From Clostridia bacterium (GTDB taxonomy: Bacteria > Bacillota > Clostridia > Oscillospirales > CAG-272): a stretch of DNA of 64,000 bases. Both the position numbers and the translations under genes were made by a program. Shown here in pieces: positions 36,705-45,589 of the stretch; the stretch's first letter is position 1, and each line of letters opens with the position of its first letter. The notes beneath the pieces were generated by a model. It was not told the origin of the DNA, made no database searches, and saw nothing but the letters and a program-made list of their open reading frames with translations. The DNA is taken from the NCBI GenBank assembly GCA_017621755.1, contig JAGASL010000006.1, positions 50,480-114,479 on the forward strand. The letters are read 5' to 3'.

Positions 36705-38639
36705 CTATATGAGCCTCCCATCAATGATTTTTTTCTTAAAATAAAGCGCCGCAAGGGGCGGAAGCGTCAGACGAAGGACACCGTCATCCCCCACCAGCTG
36801 GGTACAGGAAAGTGGCGTTCCCGCGCCGCCGTAGCGCGCATCATCCGTATTCAGCAGCAGCTCGTATTCGCCCGGGGCAAGGCTGGGTATCTCATAATTC
36901 GCTCGCATAACGGGCGAAAAATGGAAAACCGCGATCAGCTCCTCGCCGCGCAGGTTACGGCGCGCGAAGCAGGAAACGTTATCCTCCTTGCGATCGGGGT
37001 AGATCCAGCGGAAGCCGCCCCAAGAAAAATCATCCTCCCACAGGCAGGATTCCTGTAAGTAAAGGCGATTGAGGTCGCCCACCATCAGCCGCAGCTGCGC
37101 ATGGCGCGGGTAATCACACATGAACCACTCTAACTGGTTTTCGTAATCCCATTCGCGGAACTGGCCGTATTCACAGCCCATGAAGGTCATTTTTTTGCCG
37201 GGGTGTGCCATCATATAGGCAAAAAACGTACGGTCTGTCGCAAATTTTTGCTCATAGTCGCCATAGCATTTATCAATCAGCGAGCGCTTGCCGTGTACCA
37301 CCTCATCGTGTGAGATGGGAAGGATGTAATTTTCATCAAAGGCGTACATCATGGAAAAGGTCAGCTTGTCATGGCAGTACATGCGGTACAGCGGATCTGT
37401 TTCCAAATAGGCATACATATCGTTTGCCCAGCCCATATTCCATTTGAAATTAAAGCCAAGGCCGCCCTGGCATACCGGCTTGGTGATCATAGGCCAGGAA
37501 GTAGATTCCTCGGCGATCATCAGCACGTCTCCAAATTCACCGAACACGGCAGAATTCAGCTTTTGGAAGAAAGCGATCGCCTCTAAATTCTTATTATCAC
37601 CGTGGGCGTTGGGCACCCATTCACCCGGGTTGCGATCATAATCCAAATACAGCATCGAGGCAACGGCATCGACACGCAGACCATCGATGTGGTATTCCCG
37701 CAGCCAGAATAGCGCGTTTGAGACAAGGAAGGACTGCACCTCCTCACGCCCCACGTCAAAAAAGCGGGTACCCCAGCTGGCGCTTTCCTGCCGGTCACGC
37801 CCCTGGTATTCGTAAAGCGGCCTGCCATCAAATTCATATAGCCCGTGCTCGTCCTTTGGGAAGTGGGCCGGCACCCAGTCCATAATCACCCCAATATGGT
37901 GACGGTGCAGCTCGTTAACGAAGAACTTAAAATCCTCCGGCGTTCCATAGCGTGAGGTGGGCGCATAGTAGCCACATACCTGATAGCCCCAGGAGCCATC
38001 AAACGGGTGCTCGGCAATTGGCAGCAGCTCTACGTGCGTATACCCCATTTGCGTGAGGTACGGCACCAGCTCGGCGGCCAGCTCACGGTAATTGAGGTAG
38101 GCATCCCCCTCTGTATTCGCCCGCCCCTCCCGCGTGATAAACGAGCCGGCATGGATCTCGTAGATGTTCATCGGCGCGCTGTAAAAGTGTGCCTTTTCCG
38201 AAATAGCGCGCCGCCTGCGAAGCCAGCTGCTATCCGTCCATGCATAGGCGGTTTCGGTATGAATGATCGAGGCGGTGTTCTTCAGAGTTTCAGAGGCGAA
38301 GGCGTACGGGTCGGCCTTATCATGCACGCCGGAATCCGAATAGATACGCAGCTTATAGCAGGCCCCCTCGATCGGCTTATCGGCTTGATAAACCAGCTCG
38401 AAGATGCCACGGTCGGTTACCCGGTGCATTTCGTCGCTCTCGCACCAATGATTAAAATCGCCAACAACAAAAATTCGGGTGGCATTGGGAGCCCAGGTGC
38501 GAAACACATAGGTATCCCTTGTTCCGCCCTCTGCCCGATGCACACCCAAGTAATGATATGCGTGAAAATTGGTGCCTTGGTGAAAAAGATATGGAGCAAG
38601 CTCCGTGTTTTTTGCGCATTGTGTATGATCGGTTTGCAC
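36705..38639 (-). CDS. glgB: 1,4-alpha-glucan branching enzyme
   Basis: A 644-residue GH13 branching enzyme. An N-terminal CBM48 ([24 protein letters not shown]) precedes the catalytic domain with region [10 protein letters not shown], region [13 protein letters not shown] (Asp nucleophile), region [13 protein letters not shown] and region [13 protein letters not shown]. The start is GTG at 38637-38639 with RBS AAGGGGG; an ATG 8 bases upstream is in another frame. It is the first gene of the glgBCDAP-GH13 operon driven by the promoter at 38674-38702. Confidence 0.96.
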   Translation of the reverse strand: MQTDHTQCAKNTELAPYLFHQGTNFHAYHYLGVHRAEGGTRDTYVFRTWAPNATRIFVVGDFNHWCESDEMHRVTDRGIFELVYQADKPIEGACYKLRIYSDSGVHDKADPYAFASETLKNTASIIHTETAYAWTDSSWLRRRRAISEKAHFYSAPMNIYEIHAGSFITREGRANTEGDAYLNYRELAAELVPYLTQMGYTHVELLPIAEHPFDGSWGYQVCGYYAPTSRYGTPEDFKFFVNELHRHHIGVIMDWVPAHFPKDEHGLYEFDGRPLYEYQGRDRQESASWGTRFFDVGREEVQSFLVSNALFWLREYHIDGLRVDAVASMLYLDYDRNPGEWVPNAHGDNKNLEAIAFFQKLNSAVFGEFGDVLMIAEESTSWPMITKPVCQGGLGFNFKWNMGWANDMYAYLETDPLYRMYCHDKLTFSMMYAFDENYILPISHDEVVHGKRSLIDKCYGDYEQKFATDRTFFAYMMAHPGKKMTFMGCEYGQFREWDYENQLEWFMCDYPRHAQLRLMVGDLNRLYLQESCLWEDDFSWGGFRWIYPDRKEDNVSCFARRNLRGEELIAVFHFSPVMRANYEIPSLAPGEYELLLNTDDARYGGAGTPLSCTQLVGDDGVLRLTLPPLAALYFKKKIIDGRLI

Positions 38640-38673
38640 GGCATAGCCCCCTTACTATTATGTATCTATATTT

Positions 38674-38702
38674 ATTATAGCGCATCAATTTTGAAATTGC
38701 AA
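38674..38702 (-). promoter_or_regulatory. Promoter of the glycogen operon
   Basis: Minus strand TTGCAA (38697-38702) and TATAAT (38674-38679), spacer 17 bases; a short leader of about 28 bases before GTG. I see no CRE-like operator in it. Confidence 0.75.
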
Positions 38703-38831
38703 CCGATTTTCGTCGATTGTCTAAAAAAATATGTACTTTTTTTGAAAAAACTATGAAAAATGACCAAAAAGTGGGGGCAAAAAACAAAGAAAAAAGGAAA
38801 AGGACACGAACCTTGCGTGTCCTTCTCTTTC

Positions 38832-38909
38832 TGGGGTGAGTAATCGGAATCGAACCGATGACCTCCAGGGCCACAACCTGGCGCTCTAACCAACTGAGCC
38901 ATACCCACC
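38832..38909 (-). tRNA. tRNA-His (anticodon GUG)
   Basis: Acceptor GTGGGTA with TACTCAC, G(-1) paired to C73, anticodon loop TTGTGGC (GUG), T-arm GGTTCGATTCC and encoded CCA. The extra G(-1) marks it as tRNA-His. Cotranscribed downstream of tRNA-Arg. Confidence 0.95.
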
Positions 38910-38945
38910 ATATGCAATTCGTTGCTGCAAGGTGCCACGCGTGTA

Positions 38946-39022
38946 TGGCGTACCTTGGGGGACTCGAACCCTCGACCTACTGCTTAGAAGGCAGTTGCTC
39001 TATCCAGCTGAGCTAAAGGTAC
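38946..39022 (-). tRNA. tRNA-Arg (anticodon UCU)
   Basis: A 77-base tRNA with perfect GTACCTT/AAGGTAC acceptor stem, anticodon loop CTTCTAA (UCU), GGTTCGAGTCC T-arm and encoded CCA; first of the tRNA-Arg/tRNA-His pair. Confidence 0.96.
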
Positions 39023-39055
39023 ATGGACGCGGGTGGCACCCTTCGCAACGGTGAT

Positions 39056-39084
39056 ATTATACCAAGTCTTGCGCGATTTGTCAA
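39056..39084 (-). promoter_or_regulatory. Promoter of the tRNA-Arg/tRNA-His unit
   Basis: Minus strand TTGACA (39079-39084) and TATAAT (39056-39061), both perfect, spacer 17 bases. Confidence 0.9.
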
Positions 39085-39125
39085 GCCCTTTTTGCAAAAT
39101 TCTTTCTTTTTTCTTTCAAAGCAAA

Positions 39126-39154
39126 TACAGGGCGCAGCTGTTTTGCGCCCTGTA
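39126..39154 (-). terminator. Terminator of the sialidase-like/NfeD/SPFH operon
   Basis: An 11-bp perfect stem (TACAGGGCGCA with its complement) with 7-base loop; followed by TTTGCTTTG on the minus strand, a modest T run. Confidence 0.7.
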
Positions 39155-39168
39155 AAAAGCCAAGCTGA

Positions 39169-40107
39169 TTATTTTGCAGCGGAATTGGTACCAAACTTTG
39201 AAATTTCAGCAGCCGAGGAGACCAGGCCCGCAAGCGACTGCAGCTCAGAGGGGATGATCAGCTTGGTAGACTGGCCATCGCCAACCTTAGCAAGCGTCTC
39301 TAACCCCTTCATAGCAATATAGCCCTCGCCTGGCTTTGCCTCGTTGATCATGTTGATGCCCTGGGCAACAGCCTCCTGCACCTTCAAAATAGCCTCGGCC
39401 TCGCCCTCTGCCTCGCGGATCTTCTTTTCCTTTGCTGCCTCAGCACGCAAAATGGCAGACTGCTTTTCCGCCTCTGCCTCTAAGATCATCGACTGCTTGC
39501 GGCCTTCGGCAACCAGAATGGCACTGTTCTTTTCACCCTCAGCACGTAGAATGGCCTCGCGGCGCTCACGCTCTGCCTTCATCTGCTTTTCCATTGCCTC
39601 CTGAATTTCCTTAGGCGGCATGATATTCTTCAGCTCTACGCGATTGACCTTGATACCCCACATGTCGGTAGCCTCGTCCAGGATGGCGCGCATCTTGGTA
39701 TTGATAATATCGCGCGAGGTAAGCGTGTTGTCAAGATCAAGATCACCAATGATATTACGCAGCGTAGTAGCCGTCAGATTCTCAATGGCAAAGATTGGGT
39801 TAGTAACACCGTAGGTATACAGCTTGCAATCGGTGATCTGGTAAAAGACGACCGTATCGATCTGCATACGCACGTTATCCTTGGTAATAACCGGCTGGGG
39901 CGGAAAATCAACGACCTGCTCCATCATATTTACCTTTTTGTGAACCTTTTCTAAAAACGGCACAGAGATGTGAATACCCGTTTTCCAGGTGGTGCGATAC
40001 GCACCAAGAAAGGTAACGACGTAGGCATGCGCCTGCGGAACGATGTGCACGTTGCACAGCAACAGAATAATAACGATAATCCCAAGAGCTCCTAAAACAT
40101 ACGGCAT
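39169..40107 (-). CDS. SPFH/Band 7 (stomatin-like) membrane protein
   Basis: A 312-residue protein with a single N-terminal membrane anchor (about residues 2-20), then the SPFH domain (VPFLEKVHKKVNMMEQVVDFPPQPVITKDNVRMQIDTVVFYQI) and a long Ala/Glu/Arg-rich coiled coil (about 180-260) with repeated AEGEK/AEAEK units. Stomatin/QmcA-type proteins form large rings in functional membrane microdomains. It follows nfeD in the operon; NfeD/stomatin pairs are a conserved arrangement in bacteria and archaea, where NfeD helps or cleaves its partner. Confidence 0.93.
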   Translation of the reverse strand: MPYVLGALGIIVIILLLCNVHIVPQAHAYVVTFLGAYRTTWKTGIHISVPFLEKVHKKVNMMEQVVDFPPQPVITKDNVRMQIDTVVFYQITDCKLYTYGVTNPIFAIENLTATTLRNIIGDLDLDNTLTSRDIINTKMRAILDEATDMWGIKVNRVELKNIMPPKEIQEAMEKQMKAERERREAILRAEGEKNSAILVAEGRKQSMILEAEAEKQSAILRAEAAKEKKIREAEGEAEAILKVQEAVAQGINMINEAKPGEGYIAMKGLETLAKVGDGQSTKLIIPSELQSLAGLVSSAAEISKFGTNSAAK

Positions 40108-40131
40108 AAAATTAGTTCCTCCTATAAAAAA

Positions 40132-40548
40132 TTATTTTTTACAAATCAGCTTAACACCCTCAACCGCGATGACAGTTACAATGTCCCCTTCTTCATATGT
40201 AACATCATCGTCTGTGGTTCTGGCACTCCAGCATTGACCGCGCACCTTTACCTGGCCCGCGCCGGCAATGTTTTCGATCTTTTCTACCACGATGGCGCGC
40301 TCGCCAATGATCGCATCAATATTCGTGGCATGCTTTTTGCAGCGGCGATTGAAGAGGGGCCGTGCAAAGATAATGCAAAGAATGGAAACAACCAAGAAAA
40401 CAGGGATCTGCACAAATTCGGGCACCCCGCAAAACGCTAAGATCATCGCGATCAGCGCCCCCGGCGTAAACCAAATAGAAACCAGCCCGGGTGTAATAAA
40501 TTCAAGCCCAATAGATAGTATCACAACACCAATCCAAACGTATTCCAT
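40132..40548 (-). CDS. NfeD family membrane protein
   Basis: A 138-residue short NfeD: three hydrophobic segments in the first 70 residues, then a C-terminal OB-fold domain (IIGERAIVVEKIENIAGAGQVKVRGQCWSARTTDD), the usual order. It lacks the N-terminal ClpP-like protease domain of long NfeD. Immediately upstream of the SPFH gene. Confidence 0.93.
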   Translation of the reverse strand: MEYVWIGVVILSIGLEFITPGLVSIWFTPGALIAMILAFCGVPEFVQIPVFLVVSILCIIFARPLFNRRCKKHATNIDAIIGERAIVVEKIENIAGAGQVKVRGQCWSARTTDDDVTYEEGDIVTVIAVEGVKLICKK

Positions 40549-40560
40549 ATTCTTCTCTCC

Positions 40561-41202
40561 TTAAGACCTTGGTATATAATTTCTTACCTCAACGGCATAG
40601 ATCTGCGCTTCATCATTTTCATCTATGACAACGGTGATAAACTGCTCGTGCGAGGCGTCGCTCCCCATATCCCTTCGCAGCGAGCCGTTGTTATCCTTGA
40701 TCTTGTAGGTCAAGCCGTACACGTACACCTCGCCATAACCGGCAGGCGCCTGAGAGCCAGCCGAAAGCGTATACCGCCTGATGCAGATATCATAGATCTT
40801 TTGCGGCGTAAATGCCGCAAAGCGGCCGCTGGCAGCTATGTATTCCGGCGAAAAGCAGGCATTGTAGGCATCAGCATCCCCTGCTATAGCTGCCTGCACC
40901 AGCCGCACCAAAAGCTGAACGGCGCGGTTATAATCAGTAACGTTCTTTTCGGTAATAGCGCTTTTGAACTCGTAGCTCCCCTCGCTTGCCACGTAATAGA
41001 AGCCGCGATCCAGCGACAGGTACGCCTCGTCTGCCTCAATATTCTCGCTCAAGGCGGGGTCGGCAAACACAAAATCGTAGCTGGGCTCGGGCTCGCGCAG
41101 CAGCCACTCTGCCAACGGGATGGCAGCCAGCAGCAGCGCGATAGCAGCCAAGCAGACCAGGGCAACCACCAAAATTTGTTTCTTTTGTTTTGTAAGTGCC
41201 AC
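40561..41202 (-). CDS. Unrecognised membrane-anchored protein
   Basis: A 213-residue protein with a basic N terminus and one strong hydrophobic segment (about residues 10-34), then a soluble region that is predicted to be outside the membrane. The middle has FYYVASEGSYEFKS and a repeatable alpha/beta pattern; no family motif is seen. It is 12 bases upstream of nfeD and 15 bases after the sialidase-like gene, so it is part of that operon. Confidence 0.72.
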   Translation of the reverse strand: MALTKQKKQILVVALVCLAAIALLLAAIPLAEWLLREPEPSYDFVFADPALSENIEADEAYLSLDRGFYYVASEGSYEFKSAITEKNVTDYNRAVQLLVRLVQAAIAGDADAYNACFSPEYIAASGRFAAFTPQKIYDICIRRYTLSAGSQAPAGYGEVYVYGLTYKIKDNNGSLRRDMGSDASHEQFITVVIDENDEAQIYAVEVRNYIPRS

Positions 41203-41217
41203 AATATCCTCTCATCG

Positions 41218-42984
41218 TCAGGCTTGCTCGCCTGCATCCTGTTGCCTAAAATACTTGATCAGGGTTCCCTGCTGGTCCTCGCTTTCAGCCAGGGTCTGCA
41301 CGTGTAGATAGCTCAAGCCATTGGGGGCTGTGCCCTGCAGCGCAAGCTCATGCTCGACATCCCCTGCAAAAAAGATAGCTTTACCAGCGGGCAGATCGTA
41401 TACAATGCGCAGATCGACCCAGCCGCCCGGTGTTTCCCACGTGCAGCTGACAGGCGCCTCAAGCGCCACCGTTTCGTCTGCCGGGTTATACCAACGGTCG
41501 GTCAAGCATATCCGCACCCCCTGCCCCAGCACGCGTAAGCGCAGCGTGACCTGCCCTGCGTGGGAAGCAGGAAAATTCCAAACCACGCCCTGCTTTTTAT
41601 ACACCAAGCGCTCATCCTCTATACGGCATACCTGCAGCGCCTCTTCAAAATTCCCATCAGGATCAGGAACCAAGAGCGCGCCATGCGTGCGGTTATAGGC
41701 GCAATGGCCGGAAAAGCCGCGATAGCCGCCAAGATTGCTCTTGACATACATATGGGTAGATAGATTTGCAAGCCCTAAGCGCAGATCCTCGGTACGGGAT
41801 CTTTCGTAAAGCCAATCAATATCTAAGATCACCACGCGCCTGGCCATTGGGTTCTGGCCAAAGTGAATCAGCAGCTTATTACAGGGCAGCTCCAGCATTT
41901 GCATTTGATGAACGCTTTTATCGCGGAATGCAATGCCGCCCGTTGCGCGAAAATCGGCGTAGCTTCTGATAGGATTGAGGAACAGCTCGCGAAAGCCCAC
42001 CCAGCTTTGCATATCATCGCCGGAGATGGCTAAGTGATTGGCATCCCGATTGGTAAACACGTCCTCCCAGATGCCGTTGATCTCAGCCTGGCCAAGCGGT
42101 GGAAAGGCTTCTCTGTGATCAAGCTCTGGCATGGGCTGCGTGTTGCACCAGCAGAAAAGGATGCGCCCATCAGAAAGCTTATGTAACGTAGGCATAGTGA
42201 TCGTGCCGTGAAAGCACGAGGGCTCAGGCCCGCTCCACGTCTCACCCTTATCAAGCGAGCGGTACATATAGTGGTAGTTATGCGAGGTACGCACCAGCAT
42301 GACCAGCTCGCCGCTCGACAACTCTACCACGGTAGGCTCGCAGGAATATTCCTGCCAGCGCAGCCCCTTGTGATGGGGCAGTATATCCACATAGGGGGCT
42401 GATTTTTCTATCACGCGCTCGGTCCACGTCTCGCCATCATCATCTGAATAAAACAAAACGATCAGCTTGTCACTCATATCCGGCAGGCGGTATTCGCCAA
42501 GCACCAGCCAGCGCCCACAGCTTGCCAGATAAAAAGGAAGGCGCAGCACGTGTACAGCCTTATCGCTCAGCTTGACAAAGCGGTAATTCGTGCTATCGTA
42601 GCCCTCGTCACTCAAAACGGCCCAGGTGCCGCTCATAGAAAAACGCGCACTCCAATCGCGGTTAAATTCATTTGGAAAAACCGAAATATAGCGGCCGCTT
42701 TCTGCATGCAGGCTGGCGCTGCCAAGCGCGCCCTCCGGCACAAGATGCATCTTCCAGGAAAGGCCGCAATCACGCGAGGCAATATATACCTGTGTTCCCA
42801 CGTCCTCAGGACTCTTCTGCTCGATAGCGCCGTAGATGCGAATTTCACCATCCGGCGTTACGCACATGCTCCGACAGGCATCGACAGGCGGAATGGCCAC
42901 GACCTGTGGCGCATAAATTTTTTCAAGCAGCAGCCGATCCTCGTTTGAAAGCCCCTGCTCCATTCTCTGTAGCTGTGAATCCAT
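41218..42984 (-). CDS. Sialidase-like Asp-box (BNR) protein
   Basis: A 588-residue protein of the sialidase/neuraminidase six-bladed propeller fold. Three Asp boxes are visible: SRDCGLSW (70-77), SDDDGETW (180-187) and SLDKGETW (243-250). EPTVVELSSGELVMLVRTS (about 216-234) is the conserved Glu-Pro-Arg segment found in sialidases. There is no FRIP motif that I can see near the N terminus and no signal peptide, so it would act in the cytoplasm. A C-terminal beta-sandwich (about 430-570) follows. Start at 42984 is chosen because the upstream ATG overlaps the -10 box. Substrate is not certain; sialic acid release is possible but unproven. Confidence 0.8.
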   Translation of the reverse strand: MDSQLQRMEQGLSNEDRLLLEKIYAPQVVAIPPVDACRSMCVTPDGEIRIYGAIEQKSPEDVGTQVYIASRDCGLSWKMHLVPEGALGSASLHAESGRYISVFPNEFNRDWSARFSMSGTWAVLSDEGYDSTNYRFVKLSDKAVHVLRLPFYLASCGRWLVLGEYRLPDMSDKLIVLFYSDDDGETWTERVIEKSAPYVDILPHHKGLRWQEYSCEPTVVELSSGELVMLVRTSHNYHYMYRSLDKGETWSGPEPSCFHGTITMPTLHKLSDGRILFCWCNTQPMPELDHREAFPPLGQAEINGIWEDVFTNRDANHLAISGDDMQSWVGFRELFLNPIRSYADFRATGGIAFRDKSVHQMQMLELPCNKLLIHFGQNPMARRVVILDIDWLYERSRTEDLRLGLANLSTHMYVKSNLGGYRGFSGHCAYNRTHGALLVPDPDGNFEEALQVCRIEDERLVYKKQGVVWNFPASHAGQVTLRLRVLGQGVRICLTDRWYNPADETVALEAPVSCTWETPGGWVDLRIVYDLPAGKAIFFAGDVEHELALQGTAPNGLSYLHVQTLAESEDQQGTLIKYFRQQDAGEQA

Positions 42985-43006
42985 AGCGGCACCTCTCTTT
43001 TTCTTC

Positions 43007-43035
43007 ATTATAGCATACTGCCATCAAAAAAACAA
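43007..43035 (-). promoter_or_regulatory. Promoter of the sialidase-like operon
   Basis: Minus strand TTGTTT (43030-43035) and TATAAT (43007-43012), spacer 17 bases; divergent from the acyl-activating enzyme promoter. Confidence 0.7.
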
Positions 43036-43089
43036 CTGCTACAAAAAATTTCACAATTCCATACCAAAATATACCTTATAAAAAAAGTA

Positions 43090-43118
43090 TTGACAAATCC
43101 CTTCGTTTGGTGTAAAAT
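43090..43118 (+). promoter_or_regulatory. Promoter of the acyl-activating enzyme and ACP pair
   Basis: TTGACA (43090-43095) and TAAAAT (43113-43118), spacer 17 bases; AAGGAG before the ATG at 43164. Confidence 0.8.
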
Positions 43119-43163
43119 AATACGGTGGAATTTTCATGTTATGCGAAAAAGGAGTAACTCTGC

Positions 43164-44879
43164 ATGAGAATGGTAAACAACCTTCACGCAAAAGAGAACA
43201 AGGTTATTTCCAGCCTGCGTGATTTGGTAGACAGCAGCGCCGCCGTGTTTGGCGATAAAAATTTGTATCATTACGTTGAAGATGGCACGGTCAAGCAGTA
43301 TACCTACAATGACCTGCAAGCCAACGTAAACGCGATTGGCACCGGGCTGCTGAAGCTTGGTCTTTCGGAAAAGCGCGTTGCCATTATTGGTGACAACCAT
43401 CCGCTTTATACAACCGTATATCTGGCTGTGACCAATAGCAACAACACCATTGTGCCCTTTGACAGAGAGCTGGCTCTTGACCAGTTAGAGAATTTTTGCG
43501 AGATTGCCGAGGTAGAGGCTATCTTCTACACCGCGCATTTCAACGGTAAGCTGCGCGAGGCAACCAAGAACGTTGCTCGCCTGCAATACTACTTCCCCAT
43601 TCAGCCTAACGCAGACGAGGTGGGTGAAAAGGTCATGCCGGCTGCCGAGCTGATCGCCCTGGGTAACAAGGCGATCGAGGAGGGTGACCGCTCGTACCTC
43701 GACCTTGTTCCGGACATGGAGCGCTGCTGCTCGCTGCTCTTTACCTCCGGCACCACCGGCACCAGCAAGGGCGTTATGCTCTGCCAGCGCAACCTGACTG
43801 CGGCTGTCAATTCCTCCTGTAAGTCGATGAGCTATGACGATGAAAACCGTTTTGTTTCGGTTTTGCCGCCGCACCATACATACGAAATGACCTGTGGTGA
43901 GCTTGGCGTGATCAACATCGGTGCCGAGGCGTTTATCAACGATAGCATCAAGCACGTCATGAAGAACTTTGCCTCCTTCAAGCCAAATGCTCTGGCGCTG
44001 GTTCCTTTGTTTGTAGAAACGATGCACAAGCGCATATGGGATGAGATTCGCAAGCAGGGGCTTGAAAAGAAGGTTCGTATGGCCATGAAGGCCAATGCAG
44101 CCCTGCTGAACGTAGGCGTTGATATTCGCCACAAGCTGTTTGGTCGCATCACGGCTGCCTTTGGTGGCAATCTGAAGAGCATCGTTTGTGGCGGTGCCCC
44201 GATCAGCCCCACCATTATTCAAGATTTTTACCACTTTGGCATTACGGTGCTGGAGGGCTATGGTATTACCGAGTGCGCGCCGCTGGTGGCAGTAAACTCC
44301 CCCGGCAAGGTGCGTTTCCATTCGGTTGGCCAGCCGGTTTACGGCGTAGACGTGCGCATTGATTATGACCCCGGCCAAACGACTGGCGAGATCCAGGTCA
44401 AGGGCGAAAACGTCATGCTTGGCTATTACCAAAACGAAGAAGCCACCGCCGAGGTATTTACCGAGGATGGCTACTTCCGTACCGGTGACATCGGCTATAT
44501 GGATAAGGATGGCTACATCTACATCACCGGTCGCAAGAAGAACGTGATCATCCTCAGCAACGGTAAAAACGTATTTCCTGAGGAATTAGAGGAATATCTT
44601 TCTAAGATCGAGCTGGTCAGCGAGGCAGTCGTTGTTGGCCGCAAGAACGCAGAGGATGAAAAGAGCGAGGTGGCAATTACCGCCATCATCGTGCCGGACA
44701 TGGAAAACCCTGCCCTGGCAGGAAAGAGCCCCGAAGAGGTGCATGAGCTTGTTCGAACGGCCGTTATGGCTATCAATAAAAAGTTACCGTCCTTTAAGCA
44801 CATCACGAACGTAGAGATCCGCTACGAGCCGTTTGAAAAGAATTCGTCGCGCAAGATCAAGCGCTACAAGATCAAGTAA
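43164..44879 (+). CDS. AMP-dependent acyl-activating enzyme (acyl-ACP/CoA synthetase family)
   Basis: A 571-residue ANL-superfamily enzyme that adenylates a carboxylate. Motif A3 is FTSGTTGTSKG (193-203), A5 is GYGITE (365-370), the A7 block TGDIGYMDKDGYIYITGRKKNVI (two runs split around 441-461) and the C-terminal Lys in NSSRKIKRYK are intact. It most resembles long-chain fatty acyl-CoA/ACP synthetases. The ACP gene lies 30 bases downstream, so acyl-ACP is the likely product. The gene is on a two-gene operon with its own promoter. Which fatty or other acid it uses is unknown. Confidence 0.9.
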   Translation: MRMVNNLHAKENKVISSLRDLVDSSAAVFGDKNLYHYVEDGTVKQYTYNDLQANVNAIGTGLLKLGLSEKRVAIIGDNHPLYTTVYLAVTNSNNTIVPFDRELALDQLENFCEIAEVEAIFYTAHFNGKLREATKNVARLQYYFPIQPNADEVGEKVMPAAELIALGNKAIEEGDRSYLDLVPDMERCCSLLFTSGTTGTSKGVMLCQRNLTAAVNSSCKSMSYDDENRFVSVLPPHHTYEMTCGELGVINIGAEAFINDSIKHVMKNFASFKPNALALVPLFVETMHKRIWDEIRKQGLEKKVRMAMKANAALLNVGVDIRHKLFGRITAAFGGNLKSIVCGGAPISPTIIQDFYHFGITVLEGYGITECAPLVAVNSPGKVRFHSVGQPVYGVDVRIDYDPGQTTGEIQVKGENVMLGYYQNEEATAEVFTEDGYFRTGDIGYMDKDGYIYITGRKKNVIILSNGKNVFPEELEEYLSKIELVSEAVVVGRKNAEDEKSEVAITAIIVPDMENPALAGKSPEEVHELVRTAVMAINKKLPSFKHITNVEIRYEPFEKNSSRKIKRYKIK

Positions 44880-44909
44880 GAAACGATTATACTTTTGGAG
44901 GAAGAAACC

Positions 44910-45137
44910 ATGTTTGAAAAGCTGAAAGCACTACTGATCGAGGAGCTTCACGTTGATGAAGAGAACATCAAGCCCGAATCTGAGCTGGCAAACGATCTCG
45001 GCATCAATTCTCTCGAGCTGGCAGACCTGATCCTGCTGTGCGAGGAGAAATTTGACGTGACCATCGATGATGACGATCTGCATACCTTTATCACCATTCA
45101 GGACGTTGTTAACTACCTGAACGAAAAGGCCTCCTGA
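44910..45137 (+). CDS. Acyl carrier protein
   Basis: A 75-residue, acidic ACP. The 4'-phosphopantetheine Ser is probably S34 in DLGINSLELADL; the residue before it is Asn33 where fatty-acid ACP usually has Asp. Strong RBS GGAGGAAG before this ATG supports this start over an ATG 15 bases upstream. It directly follows the acyl-activating enzyme, and both end at the terminator at 45152. It is distinct from a fatty acid synthase cluster: no fab genes are nearby. Confidence 0.9.
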   Translation: MFEKLKALLIEELHVDEENIKPESELANDLGINSLELADLILLCEEKFDVTIDDDDLHTFITIQDVVNYLNEKAS

Positions 45138-45151
45138 CCAAGCAGCATGAT

Positions 45152-45190
45152 AAAAGCGCGGCGTTGCTATAAAGCAACGCCGCGCTTTTT
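45152..45190. terminator. Bidirectional terminator between ACP and the Smr-like gene
   Basis: A 16-bp perfect stem (AAAAGCGCGGCGTTGC with its complement), loop 6, followed by T residues on the plus strand; A residues of the left arm give T on the minus strand. Confidence 0.9.
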
Positions 45191-45193
45191 CTA

Positions 45194-45556
45194 TTAGCAA
45201 TACACAACGGTAATATTAGCATTCTGACGATCCATATCCGGATCAAGCTCTACCTGCGGGCATTTATCGATCAGGTAGCGTGTCATGCTGTCAGCCATAG
45301 AGAACTTTTCGCCCGGGATCACAACAACAACACGTCCCTCCTTTTTGCAGGCACGCAGCTGCCGCCGTATCTCACCACGCAGGCGCGCGACCGATTTTCC
45401 AAGGCGCTCGTCATGGATAAATTTGATCAGATGCCCACCGCGCGCACGCACAGAGGCCAGCACGAATTCAACCTGCGTAAGAACCGTTTTGGTTTCCGGC
45501 AGACCCTCCTGCAGCTCGATTTGATAGATCTCATCAAAGGTATACGTTTCGTTCAT
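45194..45556 (-). CDS. Divergent Smr-like (MutS2 C-terminal domain) protein
   Basis: A 120-residue protein. The segments GGHLIKFIHDERLGKSVARLRGEIRRQL and FSMADSMTRYLIDKCPQVELDPDMDRQN match the pattern of a small Smr-family group of clostridia (HGxGxGxxxxxIRxxL, then a Cys-Pro and an Asp-Asn-rich end), but the catalytic-type HGxG is HDERLG here. Smr domains cut or bind branched DNA; this one may be inactive. It is third in the topB-RlmI-Smr string, 33 bases after the methyltransferase gene. The assignment is by pattern and remains moderate. Confidence 0.6.
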   Translation of the reverse strand: MNETYTFDEIYQIELQEGLPETKTVLTQVEFVLASVRARGGHLIKFIHDERLGKSVARLRGEIRRQLRACKKEGRVVVVIPGEKFSMADSMTRYLIDKCPQVELDPDMDRQNANITVVYC

Positions 45557-45589
45557 TCACTTCACCTCTTCACCAATCAATCTACTTTG

